A stretch of 56,379 nucleotides of DNA from Mesostigma viride (GCA_009746045.1 RPFO01001392.1:1-56379); one strand, 5' to 3'; shown: positions 32,945-44,193, counted from the first letter of the stretch. A program made the numbers and translations. The notes: a model not told the origin generated them from the letters alone.

Positions 32945-33190
32945 CGTGCTAGTGGGTAGCTGGGTGATCGTGCTTGTTCCTTGTCAAGGGAGGGATGCAT
33001 GTGGAGTAGGTGGGTGGGTGTGCTTGTTCCTTGCCAAGGAAGGGATGCACAAAGGTTAGATAGGTGCACGTGCTTGTTTCTTGTCAAGGGAGGGACGCAC
33101 AAAGGGTAGGTGGGGGCACATGGTTGTGCCTCGTCAAGGGCGGGATGCACGAAGGGTAGGTGGGGGCATGTGGTTGGTCCTTGTCTTTTC
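32945..33190 (+). repeat. 58-62-bp tandem repeat, four copies
   Basis: Units contain GTGCTTGTTCCTTGTCAAGG, then GAGGGATGCAC and AAAGGGTAGGTGGG. Copies have diverged by about 10-20 percent. Confidence 0.85.
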
Positions 33191-33336
33191 ACCGCCCAAG
33201 CGATGGCGATGTAGCATGCATTATACATTTATTCGTGCATTAAAAATCACTTTCCTTACAAGCGGCCTTAGCCGACTCCATCTGCCGTTGCCATTTCTCC
33301 GTACTGTATTGTCCGGACACGGTTTTTGTGTCGCAG

Positions 33337-33612
33337 GTCTTCCCCCGTAAAGGCACAAGCTGCCTGCGCGCGGAATTATGTGCAGACACCTCGGTTTCCA
33401 ACACGACGGCTTCCCGCACATATCGAGCTCTGGATGTACAACATCTTCCCCCGGCGCACTTGCTCCCGGATGGAGCTTCTGTGCGGTGCCGACATCCCCG
33501 GAGCTGTCCTAAGCACCGCATGGAAACAGTATTTCAAGCCACGAAGAGAAGCCACGAATTTGATATTGACTTGATATTGTCGTCAGAAGACTTGATATGC
33601 TATTTTCTGTGA
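33337..33612 (+). CDS. Possible terminal exon, unrecognised
   Basis: After acceptor TGTGTCGCAG, a 91-codon frame runs to TGA at 33,610: VFPRKGTSCLRAELCADTSV ... HEFDIDLILSSEDLICYFL. It has balanced amino-acid composition with several cysteines, better than the surrounding frames. It may be the last exon of a gene carried by the DNA transposon. No family recognised. Confidence 0.3.
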   Translation, partial: VFPRKGTSCLRAELCADTSVSNTTASRTYRALDVQHLPPAHLLPDGASVRCRHPRSCPKHRMETVFQATKRSHEFDIDLILSSEDLICYFL

Positions 33613-33904
33613 AGGCGTTGGATTTTTGTGCATGACATGTAATCCTGCATTTAATAATGAAATTTTTTATGAAATAGGAACTCGTCTTGCATGAGCCTTG
33701 CTGCAAATGCCATTCATTTTTTTTCCCCCGGGTAAATGGGTGTTAGGGGTTAGGTTGACCGAAATTATAAGTGAAATCAAAGTGAAATTCTGATAAGTGA
33801 CATGCGTACTGCAATTCAGAACGACATAGCGACATGATTGTAGTACCGGTAGTGTACGCGAGAAGCATACGACGTCGTAACCTACGGGACCGAGTACCGG
33901 GATC

Positions 33905-34036
33905 GTAAATTACCAACTCGTAGATTACTACCTCGTACCTTACTACCTCGTAAATTACTACCTCGTACATTACTACCTCGTACATTACTACCTCGTAAAT
34001 TACTACCTCGTAAATTACTACTTTGTAAATTACTCG
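33905..34036 (+). repeat. Right subterminal 15-bp repeats
   Basis: About nine units of CCTCGTAAATTACTA with few changes, roughly 100 bp inside the right TIR. They match the style of CACTA subterminal repeats and are likely binding sites for the element's own protein. Confidence 0.85.
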
Positions 34037-34127
34037 TCGGATCTCATCTCGGATCTAATTCGTAACTTACGAGACAGATTACGACGTAGTATCTAAACTG
34101 TAAGAGTATTCTTGACGGTAAATTACC

Positions 34128-34183
34128 ACCTCGTAATTTAGGCCTCGGATGCTTTTTACCACCCTCGGACGAAAAGTATAGTG
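34128..34183 (-). repeat. Right terminal inverted repeat
   Basis: 56 bp, the reverse complement of the left arm with one mismatch; it ends GAAAAGTATAGTG directly before TA. Confidence 0.9.
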
Positions 34184-34380
34184 TATGAATGGCCATACTT
34201 GGTCACACGCGGAGCCCCCACAGGCTTGGGGGTGGTCTCCTTCATCACTACTTGCCATCTATCCTTGCGCACCATCTGCCTCCATATTATGTACAGACAA
34301 ACCAGGAGGCTGCCCGGGTGTGAGCCCGTCACATCTAGTGTAGCACATGTCCATGCCGAGTCTATCACGAAAAGTCCACG
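34184..34380 (-). mobile_element. LINE-B-derived retroposon, 5' half of the split copy
   Basis: Matches 20,103-20,293 closely, including the RT C-terminal fragment LYIIWRQMVRKDRWQVV read on the minus strand. It ends at AGTCCAC like the copy at 20,293. Together with 23,185-23,338 it reconstitutes one element around the DNA transposon. Confidence 0.85.
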
Positions 34381-34545
34381 GGGCCGGGGCGGCCCTGCCG
34401 CGCGCGGCCGGGGGCACGCCAGGTGAGGATATATCGCCCAGGCTGGGCGGGCTTGGTGCCAGCTAGTCTATCTGATGTATCTACCTGATCTGTGCGGGCC
34501 AGGTGCCCGGCTTGGCCCAGGCGCCTGTGCCTAATAATGTGGGAA

Positions 34546-34584
34546 TTAATTAATTAATTAATTAATAGACACGTGACTGCGTCA
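34546..34584 (-). mobile_element. 39-bp retroposon stub with 14-bp TSD
   Basis: Only the TTAA tail and 19 bases of LINE-B 3' end (TAGACACGTGACTGCGTCA) are inserted, between TAATAATGTGGGAA at 34,532-34,545 and 34,585-34,598. The reverse transcript stopped inside the terminal hairpin. Confidence 0.92.
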
Positions 34585-34648
34585 TAATAATGTGGGAAAC
34601 ATAGGGCAAATCAGCGTACAAATCCTCATTACTAATGTGCAAACCAAA

Positions 34649-34952
34649 GGGGATGTTAAGGGCCTTTCGCAGCATCTTGGTGACGGCGCCGTCGAGTTGT
34701 AACTTGCTCCAGCTCCTGCGTCAGTGTCCAGGTCCAATCGGCGCCGTAGGTCAGGATCGTCAGAATGACGACCTTGACGAGGTCACGCTTGACGATCCGG
34801 GGTAGGGCGGGGTTGCTCCACCAGCGGCGGTGGTCATGGAGGTGCGCCCACGCCATGCCGATCCGTGCCGTCATGTCGTCCTCGCAGTCGGGAAGCCAAC
34901 TGCCGAGCAGCTTGAAGCGGCCTGAAGCTAGGAGGGTAGTTGACCTCGGCAT
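34649..34952 (-). pseudogene. RTE-like RT fragment (thumb/connector)
   Basis: The minus-strand frame has FKLLGSWLPDCEDDMTARIG, RIVKRDLVKVVILTILTYGA and WTWTLTQELEQ, aligning with VKLLGSLLPSCEVDVDHRIS ... LPVLTYGAETWTLT of the copy at 16,140. It is a fragment of a divergent RTE family, without its 3' end. Confidence 0.8.
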
Positions 34953-35042
34953 CGTCTAAGATGGCATCGTCTAAGAATGGAGGATATAGACGTACATATT
35001 AATCAAGGAGGTAGATCCCAATACCTATACTATGCAGTAGCG

Positions 35043-35620
35043 TAGAGTAGGATATGCTGCTCATGTCCGCAATGAGGACCTGTACCAGGGCATGCCCTAT
35101 ATCACCAGCACCATTAAGCAACGCCGCCTGCAGCTTGTAGGGTACCTAGCTCGCACCAACCAGGTAGACACCTCACGTGGCCCCCCCGCAGGACTGCGAC
35201 CAGCCCAGCCTGGCCGGCACCTCCTGACGTGGGCTGGGCCCAGTGATGTTAGACGCCGCAAGGCCCGCACCTTCAAGGAACAGCTAGTAGAAGACATGGG
35301 GGGCCTCGGCCTCTCCGTGATTTGGAAGAAGATGATGGACAAGGCCAAGTGGGCCCAGGTCATAGAGGACAATGAGCCCCCCCAGTGGGGAAGCGCCCGC
35401 GGGTGCAATCCCGCGGGAGGCACGCCAGATAGCTCCCCCTCGGGCAGCGTGCGGCTGCCTAGATCGATGTTGTAGTTAGAATGCTGTTAGATAGATGTAG
35501 TATGTAGCCAATGTAGATAGATTAGACCGGTAGGAATGTTTGCACCCATCCATCCATCCATCGGGGTTAATGCTCCGTGACTCCCCAACGGGAGCACGAG
35601 TCTAATTAATTAATTAATTA
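35043..35620 (+). mobile_element. RTE-like LINE, 578-bp 5'-truncated copy with TSD
   Basis: Starts in the RT C-terminal coding region (RVGYAAHVRNEDLYQGMPYI, IKQRRLQLVGYLARTNQV, EDMGGLGLSVIWKKMMDK), followed by the 3' UTR, hairpin CTCCCCAACGGGAG (35,581-35,594) and TTAA tail. Flanked by ATGCAGTAGCG at 35,032-35,042 and 35,621-35,631. At the position of the TGA in the 16-kb copy this one reads GGG (glycine), so that stop is secondary. Confidence 0.92.
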
Positions 35621-35631
35621 ATGCAGTAGCG

Positions 35632-36173
35632 GCGCACGACGGGGCCACAGGCCAGCCAGGCATTTTCTATAGTTGGGCTGCGTGTAGCAATCATATTAAG
35701 GATAAAGTCTTACACCCAGCGTCATTTGCTAGATGGCAGTGATTTAATACATTAGCTGAGGCAGATCAGTTTATTAAGGATAGTATGCCCCTCCCAGAAG
35801 GGCTGCACCAGACTAGACCAGTGATTCGATTAAGGTTTTTGTTGCTAGTGGCGCTAGGCCACTTGTGGCGTTTTGAACTACAAAAACTTCCGTTGACTCG
35901 GCCAATGTGTGGCTTTAAGCCAATTAAAATTGGGCTTGGCATGGCCACGTGTGGCGGGCTGGCTTTCCAACCATTCATGGGAAGTAGAACGGCGGGGTCA
36001 GCGCGGCGCGGCGCCGTACTGGCTGAGTATACAGGGCGGGTCTCTGCCTGCCGGCCGCCCGTGTAGATTTTCGGGGAAATGGGTATATTTTATTAGCCAA
36101 TTATGGACCAAAGAGGTGAGAGGGGAAATGAGTATCAGCGAATCCTAAGTAAAGGTGGGCACACACAACAGGT
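35632..36173. other. No gene recognised; repeated 17-bp phrase
   Basis: GGCCGCCCGTGTAGATT occurs at about 36,055, again at 36,174 and 36,300. The last two flank a LINE copy; the first is a pre-existing extra copy. Confidence 0.5.
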
Positions 36174-36190
36174 GGCCGCCCGTGTAGATT

Positions 36191-36299
36191 CCAGGTAAAT
36201 AGGTGTACGTTTATTCCAAATATAGCCAATAGTTAATCCCTGCTAAGCCTCGGGTATCAAGATGTCAGTGGCTAAAACGGAGCCTTACTACTAGACCAC
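36191..36299 (-). mobile_element. L1-like LINE, 109-bp 5'-truncated copy
   Basis: Same 3' end as 47,777-47,882 and 23,388-23,492. Flanked by the 17-bp duplication GGCCGCCCGTGTAGATT at 36,174-36,190 and 36,300-36,316. Confidence 0.92.
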
Positions 36300-36316
36300 G
36301 GCCGCCCGTGTAGATT

Positions 36317-37200
36317 AATCCTCAGTTCGACGCATTTTGCCGCACTTGCTCGCTTGTGTTCGTACTTTTGCGTACTTTTTCGTACTTTTTATATCGTTGT
36401 CGCAATGATTCGGTCCCCATTCTCGACGATGGATTCGAGGATACTATCGTCTCTAAGACACTGCTCCGAAGAAGATGATTTTGATTGGACAAGACTGTGG
36501 TTGATTCTTGTAATACAATTCTACCTAGCTCACTGCACACTGCACCGGTCTAGCTCACTACGGTAGTCACTGCTCAGTGCCCAGCCTGTCCAGCGGCCAG
36601 CGGGCCACTTGGCGCTACTAACATGCACTAAGCGGTTTGCACTGTTGCACTTTTCTGAGATTCGTGGCGGAACGCCGGCCGGAAGTTCGGCTGACACTGC
36701 CAATTGTGCATGGCGTAACCTGTTCTAGAGTGAACTTCAGGCACGGCGGCCACTCTGTGGCGAAACGAAACTAGAAAGTAGAACAGCATGCACGGCCAAT
36801 TTGTGGCTTCTTGGGGGCCTTCTTGTCAATTAGGGTACGTGGCACCGCCACATTTTACCTAAAAAAGTGCCACACCGCCACATTTGGCGGCATATCGCCA
36901 CTAATCGAAACACTGGAACAGAAGTGGCACGCACTGAGTTACCTGCACAGGATGTGTTGCGTGCACTGGAGCAGCTTCACCTGGGCCCAGTCGCTAGGGC
37001 ATAAGCACTACTACCGCTATACTGTACTAGATACTAGTATAGAGTGAGACTGCCAATAGCTTAGTTAGATACAATAGTTAGTAGATAATATTAGTACCAT
37101 TAGAAGCATTAGTTGTGGCTGCCTCTTTTCTCTGGTGCTTGCCTGTGTTTGGGGAGGTACTGTGTATAATGTGTACCTAGTACGGACGTGCTGGTGAGGT
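36317..37200. other. No gene recognised
   Basis: Includes repeated CGTACTTTTT words near 36,360-36,390 and GCCACATTTxxC repeats near 36,845-36,890. No coding support. Confidence 0.45.
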
Positions 37201-37618
37201 ATGTGGGCCCAAATGCCCCCTATATATAAGAAGAAAGGTGCAGGTGGCACACGGTCCCCAAAGGACCCTAGGCTGTCCCCAAAGGACGTTAGGGAAGAAC
37301 AGCAGGAAGTGGCGAGCACGTCCAGTCACGGTTCCCAAGGGTCCCAAAGATCCATGCAGTGCATCATCATGAGGTTACGCACAACGGCAGACGACATTGG
37401 AGTCGCAGCTAGAACAAGCTGCCCTAGGGTTTGATCAGCCTCAGCAGTCGCCGCAGCGACAGCATATGTGCCTCAGCAGTCGCCGCAGCGACAGCATTTG
37501 TCTCAGCAGTCGCCGCAGCGACAGCCTCTGACAGTCTCAGCAGTCTCAGCCGTCGCGACAGACGCAGCAGCAGCAGCAGCAGTGCTCAGCATCCGCGACC
37601 GCTACATATCGACCCAGC
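37201..37618 (+). pseudogene. 5' part of a gag-like ORF, interrupted by insertions
   Basis: Gln/Pro-rich sequence with three copies of a 28-30-bp unit (CAGCAGTCGCCGCAGCGACA) and a CAG run. It is interrupted at 37,619 by the ORF1-only element; the sequence resumes at 45,200. Assignment as the upstream part of the gag-like ORF at 45,401 rests on position and composition only. Confidence 0.4.
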
Positions 37619-37630
37619 ATATGGGCAATT

Positions 37631-38095
37631 CGATCATATGGCCCTCGACCTTCGTGAGGCGGCAGAGCTCGACAAGCGCAGCCACAATGTCATCGTCAAG
37701 CACTTCGACCAGCCAGCAGGTGAGACCTCCACGAGCCTCCTTGCGGCATTTAAGCGCGCCATTTTTTGCCCCCATGCAACTCACTGGTGAGCTGGACATG
37801 TCGGCTGTCCGCCTTCCCCGCGCGCGGGGTAAGGCTGGCCCGGCACCTGTGCTCCTCACCTTTAAGTACAATTGGCGGACAAGCTGGCGTTCCTTAAATG
37901 CCGCAAGAAGCTCTCGGAGACTCGCTTCACCCTGGACGACGACTTGACCCTGGCCCAGCAACAGCGGCGACGCGAGCTATGGCCGACCTACCTTCAGCTC
38001 CGGACGGCAGCGTGCAGGGGGGAAGCCGGTATACTGGAGGGGGGCGGTCATCCACGTTGACCACAAGCCCTGGCAGGCCCCTAGCTCCTGGGCAC
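37631..38095 (+). mobile_element. ORF1-only LINE, truncated copy, left part
   Basis: Encodes pieces of the same ORF1: LDLREAAELDKRSHNVIVKH, RLPRARGKAGPAPVLL, ADKLAFLKCRKKLSETRFTL, DDDLTLAQQQRRRELWP, with frameshifts. The 5' end is marked by TSD ATATGGGCAATT at 37,619-37,630. It is cut at 38,095 by the LTR element and resumes at 44,685; the 3' TSD is at 45,200-45,211. Confidence 0.88.
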
Positions 38096-38577
38096 AGTTA
38101 GGAATGAGAAATGAACGACGTGATATATTGCTTGAGAACACTGTATGCTGTGAGCAATGAATTGCTTGGTTCATTAGAAAATAGGTTTACCCTTTATCAA
38201 CGTTCCTCTCACCGGCTGCGCCGCCAGTGACCGTTGGGTGCAGACCGTTGGCCCGAGGCCACACGATGACAGGTAGCGTCTAGTCACTGCATCGTGCGAT
38301 CACAGATCAATGCACGCTGCAGTACGGTCCCTATCTAGGATACTCTAGTACCGTCCAATGACAGGACACTACGTATACTGGGTACTGACATCTGTCACGT
38401 ACCTCAGTACCCAAAGTACCTATCTAGGGAAACGTATGCGACTCGACTAGCATTCCTATCTGCATAGCCCACGTGGTATTTATATTCACATACCAACGTA
38501 GGTTTACAAGGCTTATTCATACGTTGTATTCACAATGCCTTTGAGACTTAGTCTACAGCAAAGCATGGAGACTAACT
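38096..38577 (-). repeat. 3' LTR (482 bp)
   Basis: Starts AGTTAG and ends CTAACT on the + strand, an inverted hexamer, with no TG...CA. By eye it differs from the other LTR at about four substitutions and two small indels. Confidence 0.92.
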
Positions 38578-38951
38578 CCAGTATTGTTTTATTATTTATT
38601 TCTTAATGCAGGTCTGCACCCCCAACATTATTGTTATTGTTTTTAAGTTGATTAGGGGTACAAAAGAGACATGGCTGGTTGAGCCAGGTTGGTTACAGCT
38701 GGCTGTTCTGGCCAGGTGTTATATTGCACATTAAATAAGGTGTACACAGCTGGCTGGTTTGGCCAGTTATTGGAGCACACATTAAGTAAGTGGATACAAA
38801 GCTTGTGTCCTCAAGCTGCAAATGGATACAAATCTGACCTAGCCAGCACTCACACCCCACAACGAATGTGTTGAATTTTATGGCGCCCAGCAGCTATCGC
38901 TGTGGTAAGGGGGTGTGGTGGTTGTGTACTGAGCTGTAGCCAGTCATTTAT

Positions 38952-39506
38952 TCAAACACTGACTCTGATATCATAGGGTTCATGTTCTGAAAGAGGAGCT
39001 GGTACTGTTGGCCAGCAGCATCCCGCAGCTTCGTTAAGCGTCTGCTGGGTTTTCCTCATCATCCACATGAGTCCAGCTGGAAAGTAGGTTGCCTCCTGTT
39101 TGAGGATCACCCAATCCAGGTCAGTGTGGACAGCAGCAGAAACAGATTTCTTGGTTAGAAAACTGATCACAGAGCTGTCAGTATAGAGATGTGAGATGAC
39201 ATTGCATGTGCTGCCTGCCTGGGTTTGTAGCCAGGTGAGCATGTGCTGCAGGGAACGAGCATGCAATGCAGCAGACACCACAGCACGACATTCAGCTGAG
39301 TTGCTGCTGCCAGGTTTTCTGCGGTGTAGCCTGCTGTACCAGGAAGTGAGGGACATGTAATCTGACCTGTTGGTGAGAAAAAACAGCCCTGATTCCCGTG
39401 CCCCCATCTGATTGATTGTTCTGCTCTCCATGGAGCTGTCCATGACACTTGGATGTGGATGTCTTCCATCAGATTCAGGCCATGGAGGATGAGGGGGGGC
39501 AGTCAT
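38952..39506 (-). pseudogene. LTR element RNase H domain
   Basis: The minus-strand frame contains the retroviral-type RNase H acidic residues in order: VMDSSMESRTINQMGARES (Asp), SNSAECRAVVSAALHA (Glu), LYTDSSVISFLTKKS (Asp). It removes RNA from the RNA-DNA hybrid during reverse transcription. It is one frame off the short RT tail upstream (39,475-39,717), so the polyprotein is broken here. Confidence 0.75.
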
Positions 39507-41732
39507 TGACCAACTTCCTGATGTGACTGCATTTTATCTTGACTAGAACATCATGGGTGACCCTGCTGATGACAGCTAAGGGAGCCCCACAGATGGCTGA
39601 CCACCACCCCAGTTTGCCCTGAACAGTGGCACACATGTGTAAGGGGAGGTAGTTGTCTTGCAGCAGATCTAGACAATCTTGGATATATTCTGCAGGAGGA
39701 GAGAGGAGCAGACCCACTGATCTGGCTGCCTATGCAGCTGCAACATGATGCCACAGAACTGGATGGGGGTTGTGCTCAATTCCACCTGTTTGCCAATCTC
39801 ATATGATTCCTGGACCTGCTGAATAAATGTTTCCACCTCAGCTCTAGGCCCACAAATGAGTTGGTCATCTCCATGCCACACAAAGAGCAGCAGTCCAGAG
39901 GGGGTGGGTACAACAAAAAAGCATGGGTCCAGGTCATCATACGTGGCCTTGAGCTTTTTGAATACTTCCTCTGCTGAGTCTCTGAAAATTTTGGGGGCAC
40001 TGACAAGCCCTTCCACCCCAATGTTGATGATAAGGTGGGGCTCATCAATGTAAGGTTTCCACACAGCTGGGGTGTCTACCACGTACACCTTCCCTTTCCA
40101 CACAGATTCAGCCTTTTCTGGGTCCCCCCTGAGGAAGGCCCTTTTAATATCAGTGGCTTTGCAGACATAGTCTTGGCCTGCATTGAGGTTGTGGAGGAAT
40201 AGGGAGAGCATGATCCTGAGTGAGGTTTGTTGCAGCCCAGGTGTGTAGGTTTCCCCTTTTGGCAGTGTGGATGTCCCCTTTAATTCTGTGACACATGGTC
40301 TGGCATGGAAGATTGGGGAGCCCACTTTTTGTGGTTTTTGTTTGAGAACAAATTTTAATCTGAGCTTTTTGGCTCCCTCTGGCACGTCCCATGAAGGGGT
40401 GACAGGAGGTTTGTATTGAGGGTTTTTGGGGTTGGGCAGGACCCATTCCTGCCTGGCTTGGTGGACAATGGCCATCAGCCACTTGGTAAACCCTTTTTGT
40501 GTTTTGCATTCTTGTATGACGTGGGAGATTTGGTGGGGTGAGTGCATGGCTATGTCCCACTTACCCAGCCCAAAGGCTGAGGGATGGAGGAACTGGCTGT
40601 GCACTAACTTGTCCAAATCAGGGATCTCCCCTGGTGCATACTGAGTGTTGACTGCCTTGATGACAGCATCCATACCAGGGACAATACTGGAGAGAGGGAT
40701 TTTAAAGTGGTCCAGAGGAACTGCACCCACCCCTGTGACACTGAGCTCATTAGCTGAGATAAGCACCCCAGGATAGGATACAAAAGGTTCCCCCAACAAG
40801 GTGTTACCAGAGTACCCCTCCACCACCTGGAAGGGTGTCTGAATACCAAGTATAGGGAGCATCACCTGTCCCACTACATCCAGTGAGCTTTGGCCTGAGA
40901 AATCCTGCACCCGTGCCCAAAATGAAGGTGCAATCTCAAGACCAGGGATGGCTTGTGCACTGATCACACTGACCTGTGCCTGAGTGTCTATTGCCAGGGT
41001 CCAGGGGTCCTGACTAGTGCACACAGCTGAGACTTTTGCCAACCCTTCGGCCACAGCAGCTTGTTGCTTATGTGACCTGTGTAATGCTTGCAAGGCGACT
41101 GCCAATCTTGACCTCAGAGCGGGAGGGTTGGCAGACAATTTGGTGCCTTGGGGCTGAGCTAATGCTTCCAACCCAGCTACCTCGTGCCTGGTTAAGCAAT
41201 CCCCAGGTTGTGAAGTGGGCCTGGCTTCACTGAGGGTGGAAGGGTTCACAGAGGGTGCTGTGGTGCTGTCAACAGCAGTAATTGGTGGCTCAGGGCTACT
41301 GCTGGGCATGCTGGAGTTGCCAGATAGAAGTAGTGAGTCCATGCTTAAAGACTCTTCCCCAGGCACGTCTGCCATGGGAGAATAATACTTCTTAATTCTA
41401 TGACAGCTCACCCTGTGACGCTTCCCATTGATATTGTGCTTGACCTCCACGGTCTTGCTGTTTTTGGTAAATCCACGGATGGTAACTGGACCTAGCCAAG
41501 TTCCAACCTTACCAAAGCTGTTTTCCTTGTAATAGAGAACTTGATCACCTTTTTGGAATACTGGCCTGGGATGGGTTTTATCTTTTTCTGCCAGTTTTGC
41601 TGAGGTTTGTGCACGTGCAGTGTTGTACAGTGCTATCACCTCTGGGGGATATACACCTGCCTGCAGGCCTGCTGGGATTACTTCACCCCACTTGGCATGC
41701 AAGACAGGTCTCATGTTTAGGGTTGTGCACAT
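39475..41732 (-). pseudogene. LTR element integrase C-terminus, protease-like domain and reverse transcriptase
   Basis: One 687-codon frame (41,732 to 39,669), then a shifted tail to 39,475. Residues about 20-117 are an integrase C-terminal region (QKGDQVLYYKENSFGKVGTW, LGPVTIRGF, HRIKKYY). Residues about 245-325 are a retropepsin-like fold: LAIDTQAQVSVIS, VVGQVMLPILGIQTPFQVV, GNTLLGEPFV; the usual DTG/DSG active-site triplet reads DTQ. From about residue 430 comes a copia-like RT with ATDIKRAFLRG, GLVSAPKIFRDSAEE and FVWHGDDQLICG in place of YVDD. The protease lying after integrase is the oddity; the missing active-site glycine suggests it is inactive. Confidence 0.78.
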
Positions 41733-42558
41733 TTCATGACACCAGAGTGCCCTGTCACATAGACCCCTGAAGTAGCATCCTTGGAAGGATTTTTGGCTAG
41801 TAGGGTTTTGACAGATCTGATGGTTCTTTCAATGACCCCCTGACCCTCATGATCTTCCAGCCCAGCAATCTCTATTGCTTCACACCCTTCCAGGTCAGTC
41901 AGACAAGAAAATTGTTGATCAAGCAAAATTCTGTCAACTGGGTAGAATCTGGGTAAAGCAATCATGAGTGCAACACGTAGCTGCCCTGCAGACATGCCAG
42001 GTAGGGGTTCCATACTGTGAACCTGGACCATGAATCTTTTAGGATCAGGTAGGGTTGGACATCTTTGTTGATGTGCATCACATCCCCCACTATCATGCCT
42101 CTAGTGGTGGAAGGAGTTGCAGTATGCCATTTTTGAGGTTTGGGGCTATTGAACTGACATTCTTGACAGTGTTGTCTAGCCAGTTTTACTGCATTCCTGA
42201 GTTGTTTTCCCATGCTACTACCCCCCAGCCGTCTGGCCAGTTCCTCAGCCACGGTTTCATGACCCATGGCTAGGTGCAGCTGATGAGCAAGCTCCTTGAT
42301 ATCTATGGAGTTGTCAACAGTAGGGGTTAGTGCTTTGATGTAAGGTTCCAGTACAGGGTGTTGGGAGGACAGTAAGGTTGCTGCCTCAAAATCAATTATG
42401 CCCTGGCTGCCATCCCCAATGGTAATGAGATCATCATCCTCAGAGTAAGCAAGGTGAGAGAACTCACATTTGTTTGGGTAGCGAGGCCTGTTGCACCGGC
42501 TGCCTGGAGCTGGCCAGGTTGTGCCTCGTGTAGTGGCAGCCTGGGCAGAGATCCACAT
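41717..42558 (-). pseudogene. LTR element integrase core
   Basis: Two overlapping frames. The first (42,558 to 41,962) has an HHCC zinc-binding module (HQLHLAMGHETV ... CQECQF), then VGDVMHINKDVQPYLILKDS with the first catalytic Asp. The second (42,031 to 41,717) has YPVDRILLDQQFS (second Asp) and DHEGQGVIERTIRSVKTLL (catalytic Glu). The DDE triad is therefore complete across a frameshift. Integrase inserts the cDNA into the genome. Confidence 0.8.
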
Positions 42559-42655
42559 TGTTGACCAGTGTAGGGTTGTGGTTGCACTGGTTGCGGCTGT
42601 GCCCCGTCTGGAAGCACCTCAGGCACCTGACCCTTCCAGGGTTGCCAGGTTGCCT

Positions 42656-42665
<10 letters not shown>
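42488..42665 (-). pseudogene. LTR element Gag zinc knuckle
   Basis: The minus strand encodes VRCLRCFQTGHSRNQCN, a C-x2-C-x4-H-x4-C nucleocapsid knuckle, and soon after DLCPGCHYTRH. It lies only tens of codons before the integrase zinc module, which leaves no room for a protease between Gag and integrase. An AAC/GTT run near 42,658-42,685 lies on its 5' side. Confidence 0.72.
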
Positions 42666-42686
<21 letters not shown>

Positions 42687-42789
42687 CCCTGTTGGGGCCG
42701 GTTGTTGTTGTTGTTATTGCCCTGTGAGGGCCTGTTGTTGGTATTGTTATTGTTAATTAATTAATCGCAGCTTTTCTTGTTTGTTCATT

Positions 42790-43150
42790 GTATTGATTGA
42801 GAGGACAGTATCTTTGCTGCCTCAAAACCCACCATGGTTTGGTAGCATTTTCGTTTGTTTGCTTGTAATGAGAGGACAGCATCTGTGCTGCCTCAACACC
42901 AACCATGGTTTGGTAACAGTTTCGTTTGTTTGTTTGCAGTGAGAGGACAGCATCTGTGCTGCCTCAACACCAACCATGGTTTGGTAACAGTTTCGTTTGT
43001 TTGCTTGCAGTGAGAGGACAGCATCTGTGCTGCCTCAACACCAACCATGGTTTGGTAACAGTTTCGTTTGTTTGCTTGTAATGAGAGGACAACATCTGTG
43101 CTGCCTCAACACCAACCATGGTTTGGTAACAGTTTTGTTTGTTTGTTTGT
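42790..43150 (-). repeat. 71-bp tandem repeat derived from integrase coding sequence
   Basis: Five units, with GAGGACAG at 42,801, 42,872, 42,943, 43,014 and 43,085. About 35 bp of each unit resembles the element's own coding sequence at 42,360-42,400 (minus-strand translation MVGVEAAQMLSS versus IIDFEAATLLSS). A short TTAATTAATTAAT at 42,751-42,764 precedes the array. Confidence 0.85.
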
Positions 43151-43640
43151 TTTCTGTTAGTGTTTCTTGTTATTGCCTCCCGGTGCTGCTTGAGCGTTAG
43201 CACCAGCCATGTCTTTACCCGCAAGTACATGCGTTTGGTAATGGCTTCTGCCACTACTGCATGCGTTATTGATTATGTGCGGCGGCTGGGCAAGCTCCAT
43301 GTTTAGGGAGTTGACAGCAGTGGGTTTGATTAAGGGCCCTCAGCCCTGACATAGAGAGGATCAACAGTCTCCCTAGAGGGTAGAGGCTGTGCTGCCAAGA
43401 AAGCAACAATACCCTTACACTCATCCCAAATAAAATGGGGAGATCTGCGTTCAAAAGACATGACATTCATTCAGATAAGTCACGTTGGGGTGGACGGAGA
43501 TACTTGTCTCGTTTGCATATGCCGTCCAGCCCAGGCCGCCCACCGCCGGCGATGGGGATAGGCCAGGAGTGCTTTTATCACATAACAGCTGGAGCGTTTC
43601 TATGCTCCTCATGCTGCAGCGATAGCTTTCTGTTTGGTTA
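43151..43640. other. LTR element internal region, not recognised
   Basis: No domain seen. A gag core would be expected here if the element were complete. Confidence 0.4.
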
Positions 43641-43940
43641 TGATATGTTGAAAAGATAGCCACCGCTCTTGAGCATTATATCAGAGCATGCATGAGGAAA
43701 GAAAGCAACGGACTTGCTTACGCTGGAAGCCCCAGGGGCCGGCGCGGGGCCGGTGCCTCCTGGGGGGTTGTTTTCCTGCCGCATTGCCGCCGCCATGGCT
43801 GCTCCAGCAGTGGGTGCTGCTGTCGCAGCCGCCGGGGAAGAGGGTTGGTCGGTGCCCCGTAGGGGAACCGGCTCCGCCACCGGCTGGCGCACAGGGGAGG
43901 GGGGTTGTTCGGACTGCCTCGCGGCAGCCGGACCCTCCAC
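43638..43940 (-). pseudogene. Possible Gag N-terminus of the LTR element
   Basis: Minus-strand ATG at 43,940, about 250 bp after the 5' LTR, opens a 100-codon Ala/Pro/Gln-rich frame (MEGPAAARQSEQPPSPVRQP ... AAPTAGAAMAAAMRQENNPP). Position and composition fit the start of Gag. It stops after FFPHACSDIMLKSGGYLFNI, so the rest of Gag is deleted or shifted. Confidence 0.4.
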
Positions 43941-44193
43941 CTGGCTGGTATTGTCATGGTTGTTCTTTTGTTTTCTTTTTCTTTGTCTTCTTTTTGTTTT
44001 GTTGTTATTGCATGCAGGCGCACCGACATCAGCCGGTGCCCTGTTGTCTGGCGGACGACGCTGATCATCATCGTCGTCCCCAAGATATAGTTTCTTTTTC
44101 TCTTTTTTTTCTTTTCTTTTTTTTTTTTTTTTTCCAGTGCCGGTTTGAACCGTTGTTGAGTTTGATGTTGCTGAAGAGCGTTTATAAAATTCA

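Noticed and set aside
44130-44165. tRNA-like GGTTCAAACC with GGCACTGG (minus strand) as a primer binding site of the LTR element
   Set aside because: It is in tRNA sense, not complementary, orientation for the minus-strand element and lies about 30-50 bp from the LTR; probably chance.
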